From assembly GCA_026416355.1 (NCBI GenBank), contig JAOAFH010000154.1, positions 1 through 7,079 of the forward strand: a DNA stretch of 7,079 nt, read 5' to 3'. The notes beneath the pieces are model-generated. The model made no database searches and had not been told where the DNA came from. It saw nothing but the letters and a program-made list of their open reading frames with translations. The translations under genes and the position numbers were made by a program. This document shows, piece after piece, positions 1 to 6,521 of the stretch (positions within the stretch are counted from its first letter, which is position 1; each line of letters starts with the position of its first letter). The DNA comes from Clostridiales bacterium (GTDB lineage Bacteria; Bacillota; Clostridia; Clostridiales; Caloramatoraceae).

Positions 1-899
1 TGACTGAACTATATAGACATATTGGTCCTGATGTAGACGTTCCAGCAGGGGATATTGGGGTTGGAGCTAGAGAAATTGGATATTTATATGGTCACTATAG
101 AAGAATTAGAGGAGCTTTTGAAAATGGAGTTCTTACAGGAAAGGGACTATCATATGGTGGTAGCTTAATTAGACCAGAAGCTACAGGATTTGGTGTTACA
201 TACTTCTGCCAAGAAATGTTGAAACATGAAGGAGATACTTTTGAAGGAAAGACAGTAGCAGTTTCAGGATTTGGTAATGTTGCTTGGGGAGCATGTATTA
301 AAGTTTCTCAATTAGGTGGTAAGGTTGTTACTCTATCAGGTCCAGATGGATATATCTATGATCCAGACGGAGTAGTAGGTGAAAAGATAGATTATCTACT
401 TGAAATGAGAAACTCAGGAAGAGATAAAGTACAAGATTATGCTGATAAATTTGGTGTTCAATTCTTCCCAGGAGAAAAACCATGGGGTGTTAAAGTTGAT
501 ATCGTAATGCCATGTGCTACACAAAATGATATTCACTTAGAACATGCAAAACAAATAGTTGCAAATGGAGTTAAATATGTTTGTGAAGGTGCAAATATGC
601 CTTGTACAAATGAAGCTGTACAATATTTCTTAGACAATGGTGTGCTTGTTGGACCAGCTAAGGCAGCAAATGCTGGTGGAGTTGCAACATCAGCTCTAGA
701 AATGTCACAAAATAGCATGAGAATGGCATGGACAGCTGAAGAAGTTGACCAAAAACTACATCAAATAATGATTAACATCCATAACAATGCTATGAAGGCA
801 GCTGAAGAATACGGATTTGGATATAATCTAGTTGCAGGTGCTAACATTGCAGGATTTATTAAAGTTGCAGATGCTATGCATGCACAAGGAAATTATTAA
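1..899 (+). CDS. gdhA: Glutamate dehydrogenase, 5'-truncated by the window edge, probably NAD-linked
   Basis: This enzyme reversibly deaminates glutamate to 2-oxoglutarate and ammonia in the cytoplasm. The first whole codon is at position 3, and 298 residues are visible. The frame stays open to the window edge, so the Met codon at 216 is internal and not the start. Visible motifs are PAGDIGVG with the catalytic Asp at visible residue 17, VLTGKG with the substrate-site Thr at 45, the Rossmann turn GFGNVA around 88-93, and a substrate-site Ser at 230. Spacing from Asp17 to the Phe of GFGN is 73 residues, the same as I recall for Clostridium symbiosum GDH (Asp165 to Phe238), so about 148 N-terminal residues, including the catalytic lysines, lie outside. 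Phe90, Pro114 and Asp115 match the residues linked to NAD preference in that enzyme. Codon use is strongly biased, suggesting high expression. A terminator follows. Confidence 0.96.
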   Translation, partial: TELYRHIGPDVDVPAGDIGVGAREIGYLYGHYRRIRGAFENGVLTGKGLSYGGSLIRPEATGFGVTYFCQEMLKHEGDTFEGKTVAVSGFGNVAWGACIKVSQLGGKVVTLSGPDGYIYDPDGVVGEKIDYLLEMRNSGRDKVQDYADKFGVQFFPGEKPWGVKVDIVMPCATQNDIHLEHAKQIVANGVKYVCEGANMPCTNEAVQYFLDNGVLVGPAKAANAGGVATSALEMSQNSMRMAWTAEEVDQKLHQIMINIHNNAMKAAEEYGFGYNLVAGANIAGFIKVADAMHAQGNY

Positions 900-928
900 T
901 AAATAGTTACCACATTAGCGACTAATAA

Positions 929-973
929 AAGAGCCATTAACGATTACAATTGTTAATGGCTCTTGATTTTTTT
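929..973 (+). terminator. Rho-independent terminator of gdhA
   Basis: A perfect 13-base inverted repeat (929-941, AAGAGCCATTAAC, against 952-964) can extend by three more pairs, one of them G-U, to a 4-base loop. A run of seven T follows at 967-973. It begins 30 bases after the gdhA stop codon and separates gdhA from rsmD. Confidence 0.93.
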
Positions 974-1037
974 AGTATAATTAAGTTTGATTTTTTGTAG
1001 TAAAGTACAATAATCTATATTAGGACATTGATTACAT

Positions 1038-1066
1038 TTTATTTTTTTTGCGATATGTGTTAAAAT
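1038..1066 (+). promoter_or_regulatory. Candidate sigma-A promoter for rsmD-coaD
   Basis: TAAAAT at 1061-1066 is preceded directly by TGT, giving an extended -10 element. The best -35 at a 17-base spacing is the weak TTTATT at 1038-1043. Transcription would start near 1073, shortly before the GAGGAGG ribosome site at 1083-1089. An alternative lies upstream: TTGATT at 987-992 and AATAAT at 1009-1014, 16 bases apart. The 974-1096 gap holds nothing else I can support. Confidence 0.38.
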
Positions 1067-1096
1067 AGTTTGAGGCTTATATGAGGAGGTCATTTT

Positions 1097-1660
1097 ATGC
1101 GAATAATTACAGGTATTGCAAGGGGAAGAGTAATAAAGGCTCCTGAGGGTTTAAATACAAGACCTACATCAGATAGAGTAAAAGAGTCAATGTTTAATAT
1201 TCTAACTTACAAATATAGTTTTGATAATGTATTAGATTTATTTGCAGGCAGTGGTAATTTAGGACTTGAAGCAATAAGTAGAGGAGCAAAGAAGTGCATT
1301 TTTATTGAACAGGATAAAAATTCATATAATGTTTTACTTGAAAACATTAAATCATTAAAATTTGATGCGCAAAGTGAAACATATAAACAAGATGCATTTT
1401 TAGCATTAGATTTATTAATGAAAAGAAATATGAAATTTGATTTGATTTTTCTTGATCCACCATATGGTAAAGGTTTAATAGAAAAGTCTATCCAAAAGAT
1501 AAGTCAAAACAATTTACTATCAGATAAAGGAGTTATAGTTTCAGAACAAGATGAAAAGGATATAGTACCAGAAAAAATTGATGATATTGTTAGAGTAAGA
1601 CAAGAAAAATATGGTAGAACAATTATTAGCTTTTGGGTTAAGGAGGAGGCAAATGAGTAA
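1097..1660 (+). CDS. rsmD: 16S rRNA (guanine(966)-N(2))-methyltransferase RsmD
   Basis: This protein (187 residues, the usual family size) is predicted to use S-adenosylmethionine to methylate N2 of G966 (E. coli numbering) in 16S rRNA during 30S subunit assembly. It is the YlbH homologue. It opens with the family-typical MRIITG and the RPTSDRVKESMFNIL region (residues 22-36). SAM-binding motif I is DLFAGSGNLGLEA (47-59), with an acidic residue after motif II (FIEQD, 69-73). The catalytic motif is DPPY (120-123), in a FDLIFLDPPYGKG context. The start is set by GAGGAGG at 1083-1089, seven bases before ATG. Its last 8 bases overlap the start of coaD (ATGAGTAA), and its 3' end carries the coaD ribosome site, so the two are probably cotranscribed and translationally coupled. 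Confidence 0.95.
   Translation: MRIITGIARGRVIKAPEGLNTRPTSDRVKESMFNILTYKYSFDNVLDLFAGSGNLGLEAISRGAKKCIFIEQDKNSYNVLLENIKSLKFDAQSETYKQDAFLALDLLMKRNMKFDLIFLDPPYGKGLIEKSIQKISQNNLLSDKGVIVSEQDEKDIVPEKIDDIVRVRQEKYGRTIISFWVKEEANE
1641..1649 (+). promoter_or_regulatory. Ribosome binding site that fixes the coaD start
   Basis: AGGAGGAGG lies inside the 3' end of rsmD and ends three bases before the ATG at 1653 (six bases if the first AGGAGG is used). It supports 1653 over an in-frame ATG at 1611, which would add a 14-residue tail not expected before the conserved MSKIAVYPGSFDP start and lacks a good ribosome site. Confidence 0.85.
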
Positions 1661-2147
1661 GATTGCAGTATATCCAGGAAGTTTTGATCCAATAACAAAT
1701 GGTCATTTAGATATAATAGAAAGATCATCAAAAATTTTTGATAAGGTTATTGTGGGGGTACTGGAAAACCCAGAAAAAAAGAACCCTCTTTTTTCAGTTT
1801 CAGAGAGGGTTGAACTTATTAAAAGAGTAACTGAAAAGTTTGATAATGTTGAGGTGGAAAGTTTTAAGGGTTTATTAATAGACTTTATGAAGAAAAAGGA
1901 GTCAAAAATTATAATTAAAGGCCTTAGAGCAGTTTCAGATTTTGAATATGAATTTCAAATGGCTCTAATGAATAATAAACTTGATAGCAATATTGAAACA
2001 CTATTTATGATGACTAGTAGCCAATATTCATATTTAAGTTCATCATCGGTTAAACAGGTTGCAATGTATGGTGGATGTTTAAAGGGACTAGTTCCTGATG
2101 AAATTACACAGGACATTATAAAAAAGTTTTCTAAAAAACAAGGTTAA
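1653..2147 (+). CDS. coaD: Phosphopantetheine adenylyltransferase (CoA biosynthesis)
   Basis: CoaD transfers AMP from ATP to 4'-phosphopantetheine to give dephospho-CoA, the next-to-last step of coenzyme A synthesis. From ATG 1653 the protein has 164 residues, normal for the family. It shows the nucleotidyltransferase motif TNGH (residues 15-18) in YPGSFDPITNGH, the region KGLRAVSDFEYE (89-100), and an SSSSVK segment (129-134) corresponding to the usual ISSSxVK. Position 89 is Lys where the E. coli enzyme has Arg (the RGLR motif); this is a conservative change that I recall in other Firmicutes. The gene overlaps rsmD by 8 bases at its start and the convergent ylbJ gene by 4 bases at its end. 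No convincing terminator follows it. It is the YlbI homologue. Confidence 0.96.
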   Translation: MSKIAVYPGSFDPITNGHLDIIERSSKIFDKVIVGVLENPEKKNPLFSVSERVELIKRVTEKFDNVEVESFKGLLIDFMKKKESKIIIKGLRAVSDFEYEFQMALMNNKLDSNIETLFMMTSSQYSYLSSSSVKQVAMYGGCLKGLVPDEITQDIIKKFSKKQG

Positions 2148-3286
2148 TTTTTATTTAAAAATATGCTTAAGGTATTTAAAGTAAAAACAATAATTAAAAG
2201 TAACATACTAGAGAGTAAATAGATACTATTTATATTTATTATGGTTGTAGTTGTAAAAGTATTTATGTTTACAAAAGTACATACAAAATAGCATACAATT
2301 GTTGCAAAAATACCATGGGTTAATTTACTTATAATATATTTACCAAATGATATATTACTTTTTTCTAAAACGCCTTTTACTTGAAAGATAATAGATAATC
2401 CACTAAAGGCTAAAATAAAGCTTATTAAACATAATTTAAAAATAACAGGGCCATTATAAGCAGAAATTATTTTGCAACCATTGGAAATTTCAAATAGTGA
2501 CTGAAAAATTATCTCTATTTTAGTTTTATCAATTTTAATTATTTGACAGAGTAATGTTGCAAATATTTGATAAAACCTTATAGAACTTAATAAATTAATT
2601 ATAACTGAAAAGATAACTATATATCCTGATATGTATCCCATAGTAATAAGACTGTTTTTTATGGCCTTTTGAAGATTTATTGATTTATTTGTGTTTGGGT
2701 TTATAATATAATTTTTGTTTAATGTATTTTTATAAAAGAAGTTATAAAATAAGCCGTTTATGATAGCAGAGATAACATGAGATATATATAGTATATAGCC
2801 CATATAGTTGTTTTTAAGCATGCCGGCACCAACTGCGCCAATAATGAATAAAGGGCCAGAGGTACTACTAAATGTAAGTATTTTATCTCCTTCTTCAGGA
2901 GATATTTTTTTTGCAAAAATTAATTCATTAACAACCTTTGCACCAGCTGGATACCCTGAGAAAATACTTATTATAAATGCATATGCACCATAGCCAGAGG
3001 TCTTAAAAATAAATCTTATAGGTTTGTTACATAAGGTAGAAATATTTTCTGTAATTCCTGAAGACATCATAAAATCATTAATTATAAAAAAAGGGAATAA
3101 TGATGGAAATACAGCATATAAAAACAGATTTAAACCTTCTTTTGCTGAATTTAAAGAAATATTAGGGGAAATAATTATTAAGCTTAGGAACAATAGAATT
3201 AATAGTTTTGTACCAAATTTATTATATTTTGGTACTAAAATTAATATAATTGATAATGTGATTAACAAGAAAAATAGATAGTTCAT
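2144..3286 (-). CDS. ylbJ: YlbJ/SpoVV-type sporulation integral membrane protein
   Basis: This is a 380-residue, very hydrophobic protein with about ten predicted membrane segments, for example around residues 3-19, 25-41, 51-74, 98-115, 144-158, 163-184, 212-234, 282-302, 317-339 and 355-376. SGYPAGAK at 110-117 and AFSGLSIIFQ at 293-302 fit the YlbJ family, whose members carry a nucleoside-recognition (Gate) fold. In B. subtilis YlbJ, renamed SpoVV, is needed for dipicolinic acid transport into the forespore and is made in the mother cell; the same role is inferred here from sequence and synteny. Its upstream neighbours match: rsmD-coaD sit beside it as ylbH-ylbI do. ATG 3286 follows an in-frame stop directly, so no earlier start exists. 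The GGAG upstream is unusually far away (13 bases). No sigma-E promoter could be identified confidently. Confidence 0.88.
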   Translation of the reverse strand: MNYLFFLLITLSIILILVPKYNKFGTKLLILLFLSLIIISPNISLNSAKEGLNLFLYAVFPSLFPFFIINDFMMSSGITENISTLCNKPIRFIFKTSGYGAYAFIISIFSGYPAGAKVVNELIFAKKISPEEGDKILTFSSTSGPLFIIGAVGAGMLKNNYMGYILYISHVISAIINGLFYNFFYKNTLNKNYIINPNTNKSINLQKAIKNSLITMGYISGYIVIFSVIINLLSSIRFYQIFATLLCQIIKIDKTKIEIIFQSLFEISNGCKIISAYNGPVIFKLCLISFILAFSGLSIIFQVKGVLEKSNISFGKYIISKLTHGIFATIVCYFVCTFVNINTFTTTTIININSIYLLSSMLLLIIVFTLNTLSIFLNKN

Positions 3287-3320
3287 TTAATATCAACCAC
3301 TCCTGTACCATATTTATATT

Positions 3321-3326
3321 TATAAT
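3321..3326 (+). promoter_or_regulatory. Possible -10 element for the patatin-like gene
   Basis: A perfect TATAAT lies 21 bases before the ATG at 3348, in the 61-base gap between ylbJ and the hydrolase gene. No recognisable -35 is found at 16-18 bases upstream, and the untranslated leader would be only about 15 bases. In such AT-rich DNA this may be chance. Confidence 0.3.
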
Positions 3327-3347
3327 TATGTTTTTAGGAGGGGGGTT

Positions 3348-4142
3348 ATGTATAAAAATTTAAAGATAGGGGTAGCCCTAGGTTCAGGAGCATCACGAGG
3401 TCTTGCTCATATTGGTGTTTTAGAGGTGCTTGAGAAGTATAATATAGAGCCTGATATTGTATCAGGTAGCAGTATTGGTGCTTTAATAGGAGCTTTATAT
3501 TGTTGTGGTTTTGATCTTAAGTATGCGCCATTGCTTTGTAAGGGTTTGAGTAAAAAGGATTACGTAGATGTTGCTGTACCTAGAACAGGATTTGTTAAGG
3601 GGGATAGGATAAAAGAAATTGTAAAGTTACTAACTAAAAATAAAGACTTTAAAGATTTGGATAAAAAATTATTCATTGTTGCAACAGATTTAAAAAATAA
3701 AAAATTACAGGTATTTCAAGAAGGGAAAATTTATGAAGCTGTTAGAGCAAGTATATCTATACCAGGCGTATTTGTACCAGTTTATTATGAAGATATGGTT
3801 TTGGTGGATGGTGGTGTATTAGAGAGGGTTCCATCTAAGGTAATAAAAGATTATGGTGCAGATTATATAATAGGTGTTGATGTTGGGTTTAATCTAAAAA
3901 CTTCAAATTGCAAAAGTATTTTTAATGTACTATATGAATCTATTGATTTAATGGAAAAGGAATTGTTTGACTTAAAAAAGCAAGAATCAGATAAACTAAT
4001 CAGGATTGATATAGATGATGTTGATCCACTTGGTTTTGAACATGTTGATACAACAATAGAAAAGGGAAGAGAGGCAGCATATAATGTTATAGATGAGATA
4101 ATTAGAGAGCTTGATATTATTGCTGCCAATAAATTGGAGTAG
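3348..4142 (+). CDS. Patatin-like phospholipase family protein (YlbK/RssA type)
   Basis: This is a 264-residue cytoplasmic serine hydrolase predicted to cleave acyl esters of lipids through a Ser-Asp dyad. All patatin motifs are present: the glycine-rich oxyanion loop GSGASRG (residues 12-18), the nucleophile elbow GSSIG with Ser42, and DGG with Asp154. The block ASISIPGVFVPV (134-145) is also typical. There is no signal peptide or membrane segment. The start is fixed by AGGAGG at 3336-3341, six bases before ATG. Its position after ylbJ matches ylbK in B. subtilis, but here it is divergent from ylbJ and overlaps the convergent tmcAL gene by 26 bases. Substrate and physiological role are unknown for this group; an annotation of NTE family protein would also be acceptable. 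Use of TTG and GGG codons suggests modest expression. Confidence 0.92.
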   Translation: MYKNLKIGVALGSGASRGLAHIGVLEVLEKYNIEPDIVSGSSIGALIGALYCCGFDLKYAPLLCKGLSKKDYVDVAVPRTGFVKGDRIKEIVKLLTKNKDFKDLDKKLFIVATDLKNKKLQVFQEGKIYEAVRASISIPGVFVPVYYEDMVLVDGGVLERVPSKVIKDYGADYIIGVDVGFNLKTSNCKSIFNVLYESIDLMEKELFDLKKQESDKLIRIDIDDVDPLGFEHVDTTIEKGREAAYNVIDEIIRELDIIAANKLE

Positions 4143-5340
4143 TTTTTAAATCAGACTTTGCTATTTTATTTTTACCATCAAGAGAGAGTGAATAGATATC
4201 TTGAGCATCAAAATCATATTTAAGTAAATTATAATCTTTTCTATTTGGGTTTGTGATTATAGGTACAGTTGATGTTTTCTTCATTTGCTTTAAAAGTTCA
4301 CGTCCCTTTTCAGAAAAACCTAATATTCTTATGTATTCAGCTGGTGAATTTATTTTTGTTATTAGCTCCTTTTTGTGGTTTAATAATATATTAATTAATA
4401 TTCTTTGTATTCTTGTTTGAGGATATCTTTTAGATTTAACTGAATCAATCAATGAATATATATCATAACAATTTTCAGCAGCTTCTTTTATTTTATTTTC
4501 AAGACCTTCAGAAACATCAATTATTTGTTTAATTTCATCAGTTGTTTTACTTCTTATTGAATAGAAAATAATGTCCTCAAAGTTCTTTAAGCTAATGGGG
4601 GCATTTTTTTTGTCTATTTGTTCTTTTAGCAATTTATATGAATAATCTGGCATTGCATTTAAAACATTAATATCATTAATATTTTTTCTAATAGAAGTAG
4701 CACTAGATATAACACCACTTAATTCCTGCTGATTATATTTATTTGATACTCTTTTTATAGTAAATGGTATTATTTTTGAGTTAAGCTTTAAAATTGACTT
4801 GATATATTCGATTCCTAGTATATTATTTGAGTTATTTAGGATATTTTCTATATTAACATCATTTACATTTAACAAATTGTGATATATTATATAATTGTTG
4901 AGTGCTTTTAATCTTGCACTTGGAAATGATAATCCCTCATCTAAATACATTTTTAACAAAGATTTGTATTTAGGTGGTTCTTCAATTAATATTTCTGCGA
5001 TTTTATATAATATATCAGCATTTCCAAGTTCACTGCCAAAACATATATTATTTACTATGCCTGTTTTTTCAAGTGTTGAAACTGCACCAAATGCAAAACC
5101 TTCTGCACTTGATTTAGCATATATTACAGGCAGTTCAATTACTAAATCAATACCAGATTGTAGAGCCATTTTTGTTCTAGTCCATTTATCTACAACTGCA
5201 GGTTCGCCACGTTGTACAAATGGACCACTCATAACAGCAATTATGGCATCACAGTTAGTTAGTTTTTTAGTGTTTTTTATGTGGTATAAATGGCCATTAT
5301 GTAAAGGATTGTATTCAACTATTATACCAGTAACATTCAT
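4117..5340 (-). CDS. tmcAL: tRNA(Met) cytidine acetate ligase TmcAL (YlbM)
   Basis: This 407-residue protein matches the B. subtilis YlbM family (about 415 residues). TmcAL activates acetate with ATP and attaches it to the wobble cytidine (C34) of elongator tRNA-Met, making N4-acetylcytidine. Key features are the nucleotidyltransferase HxGH motif HNGH (residues 14-17) in EYNPLHNGH, the conserved SGPFVQRGEPA (38-48), and ISSATSIR (211-218) near the end of the nucleotide-binding half; the C-terminal half is less conserved. GGAGG (5347-5351, minus strand) lies six bases before ATG 5340. The 3' end runs 26 bases into the patatin-like gene. It is divergent from pta, so the enzyme that consumes acetate and the pathway that makes it share a 147-base control region. 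The paralogue-like fold of CoaD (TNGH) is distinct and much shorter. Confidence 0.94.
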   Translation of the reverse strand: MNVTGIIVEYNPLHNGHLYHIKNTKKLTNCDAIIAVMSGPFVQRGEPAVVDKWTRTKMALQSGIDLVIELPVIYAKSSAEGFAFGAVSTLEKTGIVNNICFGSELGNADILYKIAEILIEEPPKYKSLLKMYLDEGLSFPSARLKALNNYIIYHNLLNVNDVNIENILNNSNNILGIEYIKSILKLNSKIIPFTIKRVSNKYNQQELSGVISSATSIRKNINDINVLNAMPDYSYKLLKEQIDKKNAPISLKNFEDIIFYSIRSKTTDEIKQIIDVSEGLENKIKEAAENCYDIYSLIDSVKSKRYPQTRIQRILINILLNHKKELITKINSPAEYIRILGFSEKGRELLKQMKKTSTVPIITNPNRKDYNLLKYDFDAQDIYSLSLDGKNKIAKSDLKTTPIYWQQ

Positions 5341-5377
5341 GTTTTACCTCCAAATTAATTTATTTAAATATATTTTT

Positions 5378-5407
5378 ATTCTATATTTATTTTAAATAAA
5401 ATGTCAA
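5378..5407 (-). promoter_or_regulatory. Candidate sigma-A promoter for tmcAL
   Basis: On the minus strand a perfect TTGACA (5407-5402) is followed after 18 bases by TAGAAT (5383-5378), which matches TATAAT at five of six positions. Transcription would begin near 5371, about 30 bases before the ATG and upstream of GGAGG. This is the best-formed promoter in the window. Confidence 0.6.
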
Positions 5408-5411
5408 ATGA

Positions 5412-5463
5412 TTGACTAAAAGTACGCATTATATACATTTTATATGTTATATGCGTTTATAAT
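5412..5463 (+). promoter_or_regulatory. Promoter region of pta-ackA
   Basis: TTGACT at 5412-5417 is a good -35. The best partner is TACATT at 5434-5439 (16-base spacing), giving a leader of about 40 bases. A perfect TATAAT at 5458-5463 is a second -10 candidate, but has no recognisable -35 at 16-18 bases and would leave a leader of under 20 bases. Which is used cannot be decided from the sequence. The ribosome site AAAGGGG at 5472-5478 is nine bases before the pta ATG. Confidence 0.45.
5424..5456 (+). repeat. 33-base imperfect inverted repeat upstream of pta
   Basis: The outer arms ACGCAT (5424-5429) and ATGCGT (5451-5456) are perfect complements around a centre at 5440. Allowing two single-base bulges on the left side, 13 pairs can form around a five-base loop, with ACAT (5435-5438) facing ATGT (5444-5447). 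It lies between the -35 at 5412 and the TATAAT at 5458 and covers the TACATT -10 candidate, as an operator or activator site would. No known regulator consensus was recognised. Confidence 0.5.
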
Positions 5464-5487
5464 ATAAAACGAAAGGGGTATTTTGCT

Positions 5488-6492
5488 ATGTCAATAATGC
5501 AAACAATTTGGGAAAAAGCAAAGCAAGACAAAAAAAGAATAGTGTTACCTGAAGGTAGCGAAAAAAGAACAGTTAAAGCTGCTGAAATAATTAAAAGAGA
5601 AGGTTTAGCAGAAGTTGTTCTTATAGGTAACCATGAAGCTATTTCAAACACTGCTAAAGAAGTTGGGGCAGACATAGAAGGAATAGAGATAATTGATCCT
5701 ATTCAATCAGAAAAGTATGATACATATGTTGAACAATTCTATGAAATGAGAAAAAGCAAAGGTGTAACAATAGAAAAAGCTAGAGAAATAATGAAGGACG
5801 AAATTTACTTTGGTACAATGATGGTAAAAATGAAGGATGCAGATGGACTTGTTTCTGGAGCAATTCATTCAACAGGTGATTTACTAAGACCAGCTCTTCA
5901 AATCATAAAGACTGCACCAGGTATGTCAATAGTATCAAGCTGTTTTGTAATGGAAATACCAAATAAGACATACGGAGAAGATGGTTTAATGCTATTTGCA
6001 GACTGTGCTGTTAATCCAAATCCAAATGCAGAAGAACTTGCATCAATAGCTATAGCTACTGCAAATACAGCAAAAGTTCTATGTGGTATTGAACCTAGAA
6101 TAGCTATGCTTTCATTCTCAACTAAGGGAAGTGCAAAGCATGAACTAGTAGATAAGGTTGTTAAGGCTACAGAAATCGCAAAGGAACAAGCTCCTCATTT
6201 TATGATAGATGGGGAATTACAACTTGATGCTGCAATAGTTCCAAAGGTTGCTGAGCTTAAGGCTCCAAATAGTGATGTTGCAGGAAAAGCTAATGTTCTT
6301 GTATTCCCAGATCTACAAGCAGGAAATATAGGATATAAGCTAGTTCAAAGACTTGCTGGAGCTGAAGCAATAGGACCAATCTGTCAAGGATTTGCTGCAC
6401 CTGTAAATGATTTATCAAGAGGATGTAGCATTGATGATATAGTAAATGTTGTTGCAATTACAGCAGTTCAAGCTCAAGGTATCAATCTATAA
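5488..6492 (+). CDS. pta: Phosphate acetyltransferase
   Basis: Pta converts acetyl-CoA and phosphate to acetyl phosphate and CoA, the first step of acetate formation. The 334-residue protein is the short, single-domain type without the N-terminal regulatory domain of enterobacterial Pta. Conserved segments include RIVLPEG (17-23), SGAIHSTGDLLRPALQ (123-138), DGELQLDAAIVP (241-252), VFPDLQAGNIGYKL (272-285), and NDLSRGCS (307-314) with Ser310 and Arg311 matching the catalytic Ser-Arg pair described in Methanosarcina thermophila. AAAGGGG precedes ATG 5488 by nine bases; an in-frame ATG at 5497 is possible but less well placed. Codon use is strongly biased, with no TTG leucine codons seen, as expected for a highly expressed gene. 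ackA follows 29 bases after the stop with no terminator between, so the two form an operon. Confidence 0.97.
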   Translation: MSIMQTIWEKAKQDKKRIVLPEGSEKRTVKAAEIIKREGLAEVVLIGNHEAISNTAKEVGADIEGIEIIDPIQSEKYDTYVEQFYEMRKSKGVTIEKAREIMKDEIYFGTMMVKMKDADGLVSGAIHSTGDLLRPALQIIKTAPGMSIVSSCFVMEIPNKTYGEDGLMLFADCAVNPNPNAEELASIAIATANTAKVLCGIEPRIAMLSFSTKGSAKHELVDKVVKATEIAKEQAPHFMIDGELQLDAAIVPKVAELKAPNSDVAGKANVLVFPDLQAGNIGYKLVQRLAGAEAIGPICQGFAAPVNDLSRGCSIDDIVNVVAITAVQAQGINL

Positions 6493-6521
6493 TAATTAAA
6501 GTTATGAAAGGAGAAATACAA

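Noticed and set aside
976..981. TATAAT just after the gdhA terminator as a promoter
   Set aside because: Its -35 would fall inside the terminator stem and matches poorly (TTAATG); candidates nearer rsmD are better placed.
2148..2175. AT-rich inverted repeat just after the coaD stop as a terminator
   Set aside because: The attttt/aaaaat arms contain no G-C pairs and lack a clean following T-run; such repeats are expected by chance in DNA this AT-rich.
3024..3281. 85-codon plus-strand open frame
   Set aside because: It is the complement of the ylbJ 5' end; its residues do not resemble a known small protein and it has no supporting ribosome site.
3287..3347. Sigma-E promoter for ylbJ in the divergent gap
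   Set aside because: CATAATTA on the minus strand resembles only the first half of the sigma-E -10, and no matching -35 lies at the right distance.
4143..4185. Hairpin after the patatin-like gene (aaatcag/ctatttt) as a terminator
   Set aside because: The pairing is interrupted and weak, and it lies within tmcAL coding sequence.
4895..5395. 166-codon plus-strand open frame starting with ATG
   Set aside because: It is antisense to the well-conserved N-terminal half of tmcAL and has no recognisable protein features or ribosome site of its own.
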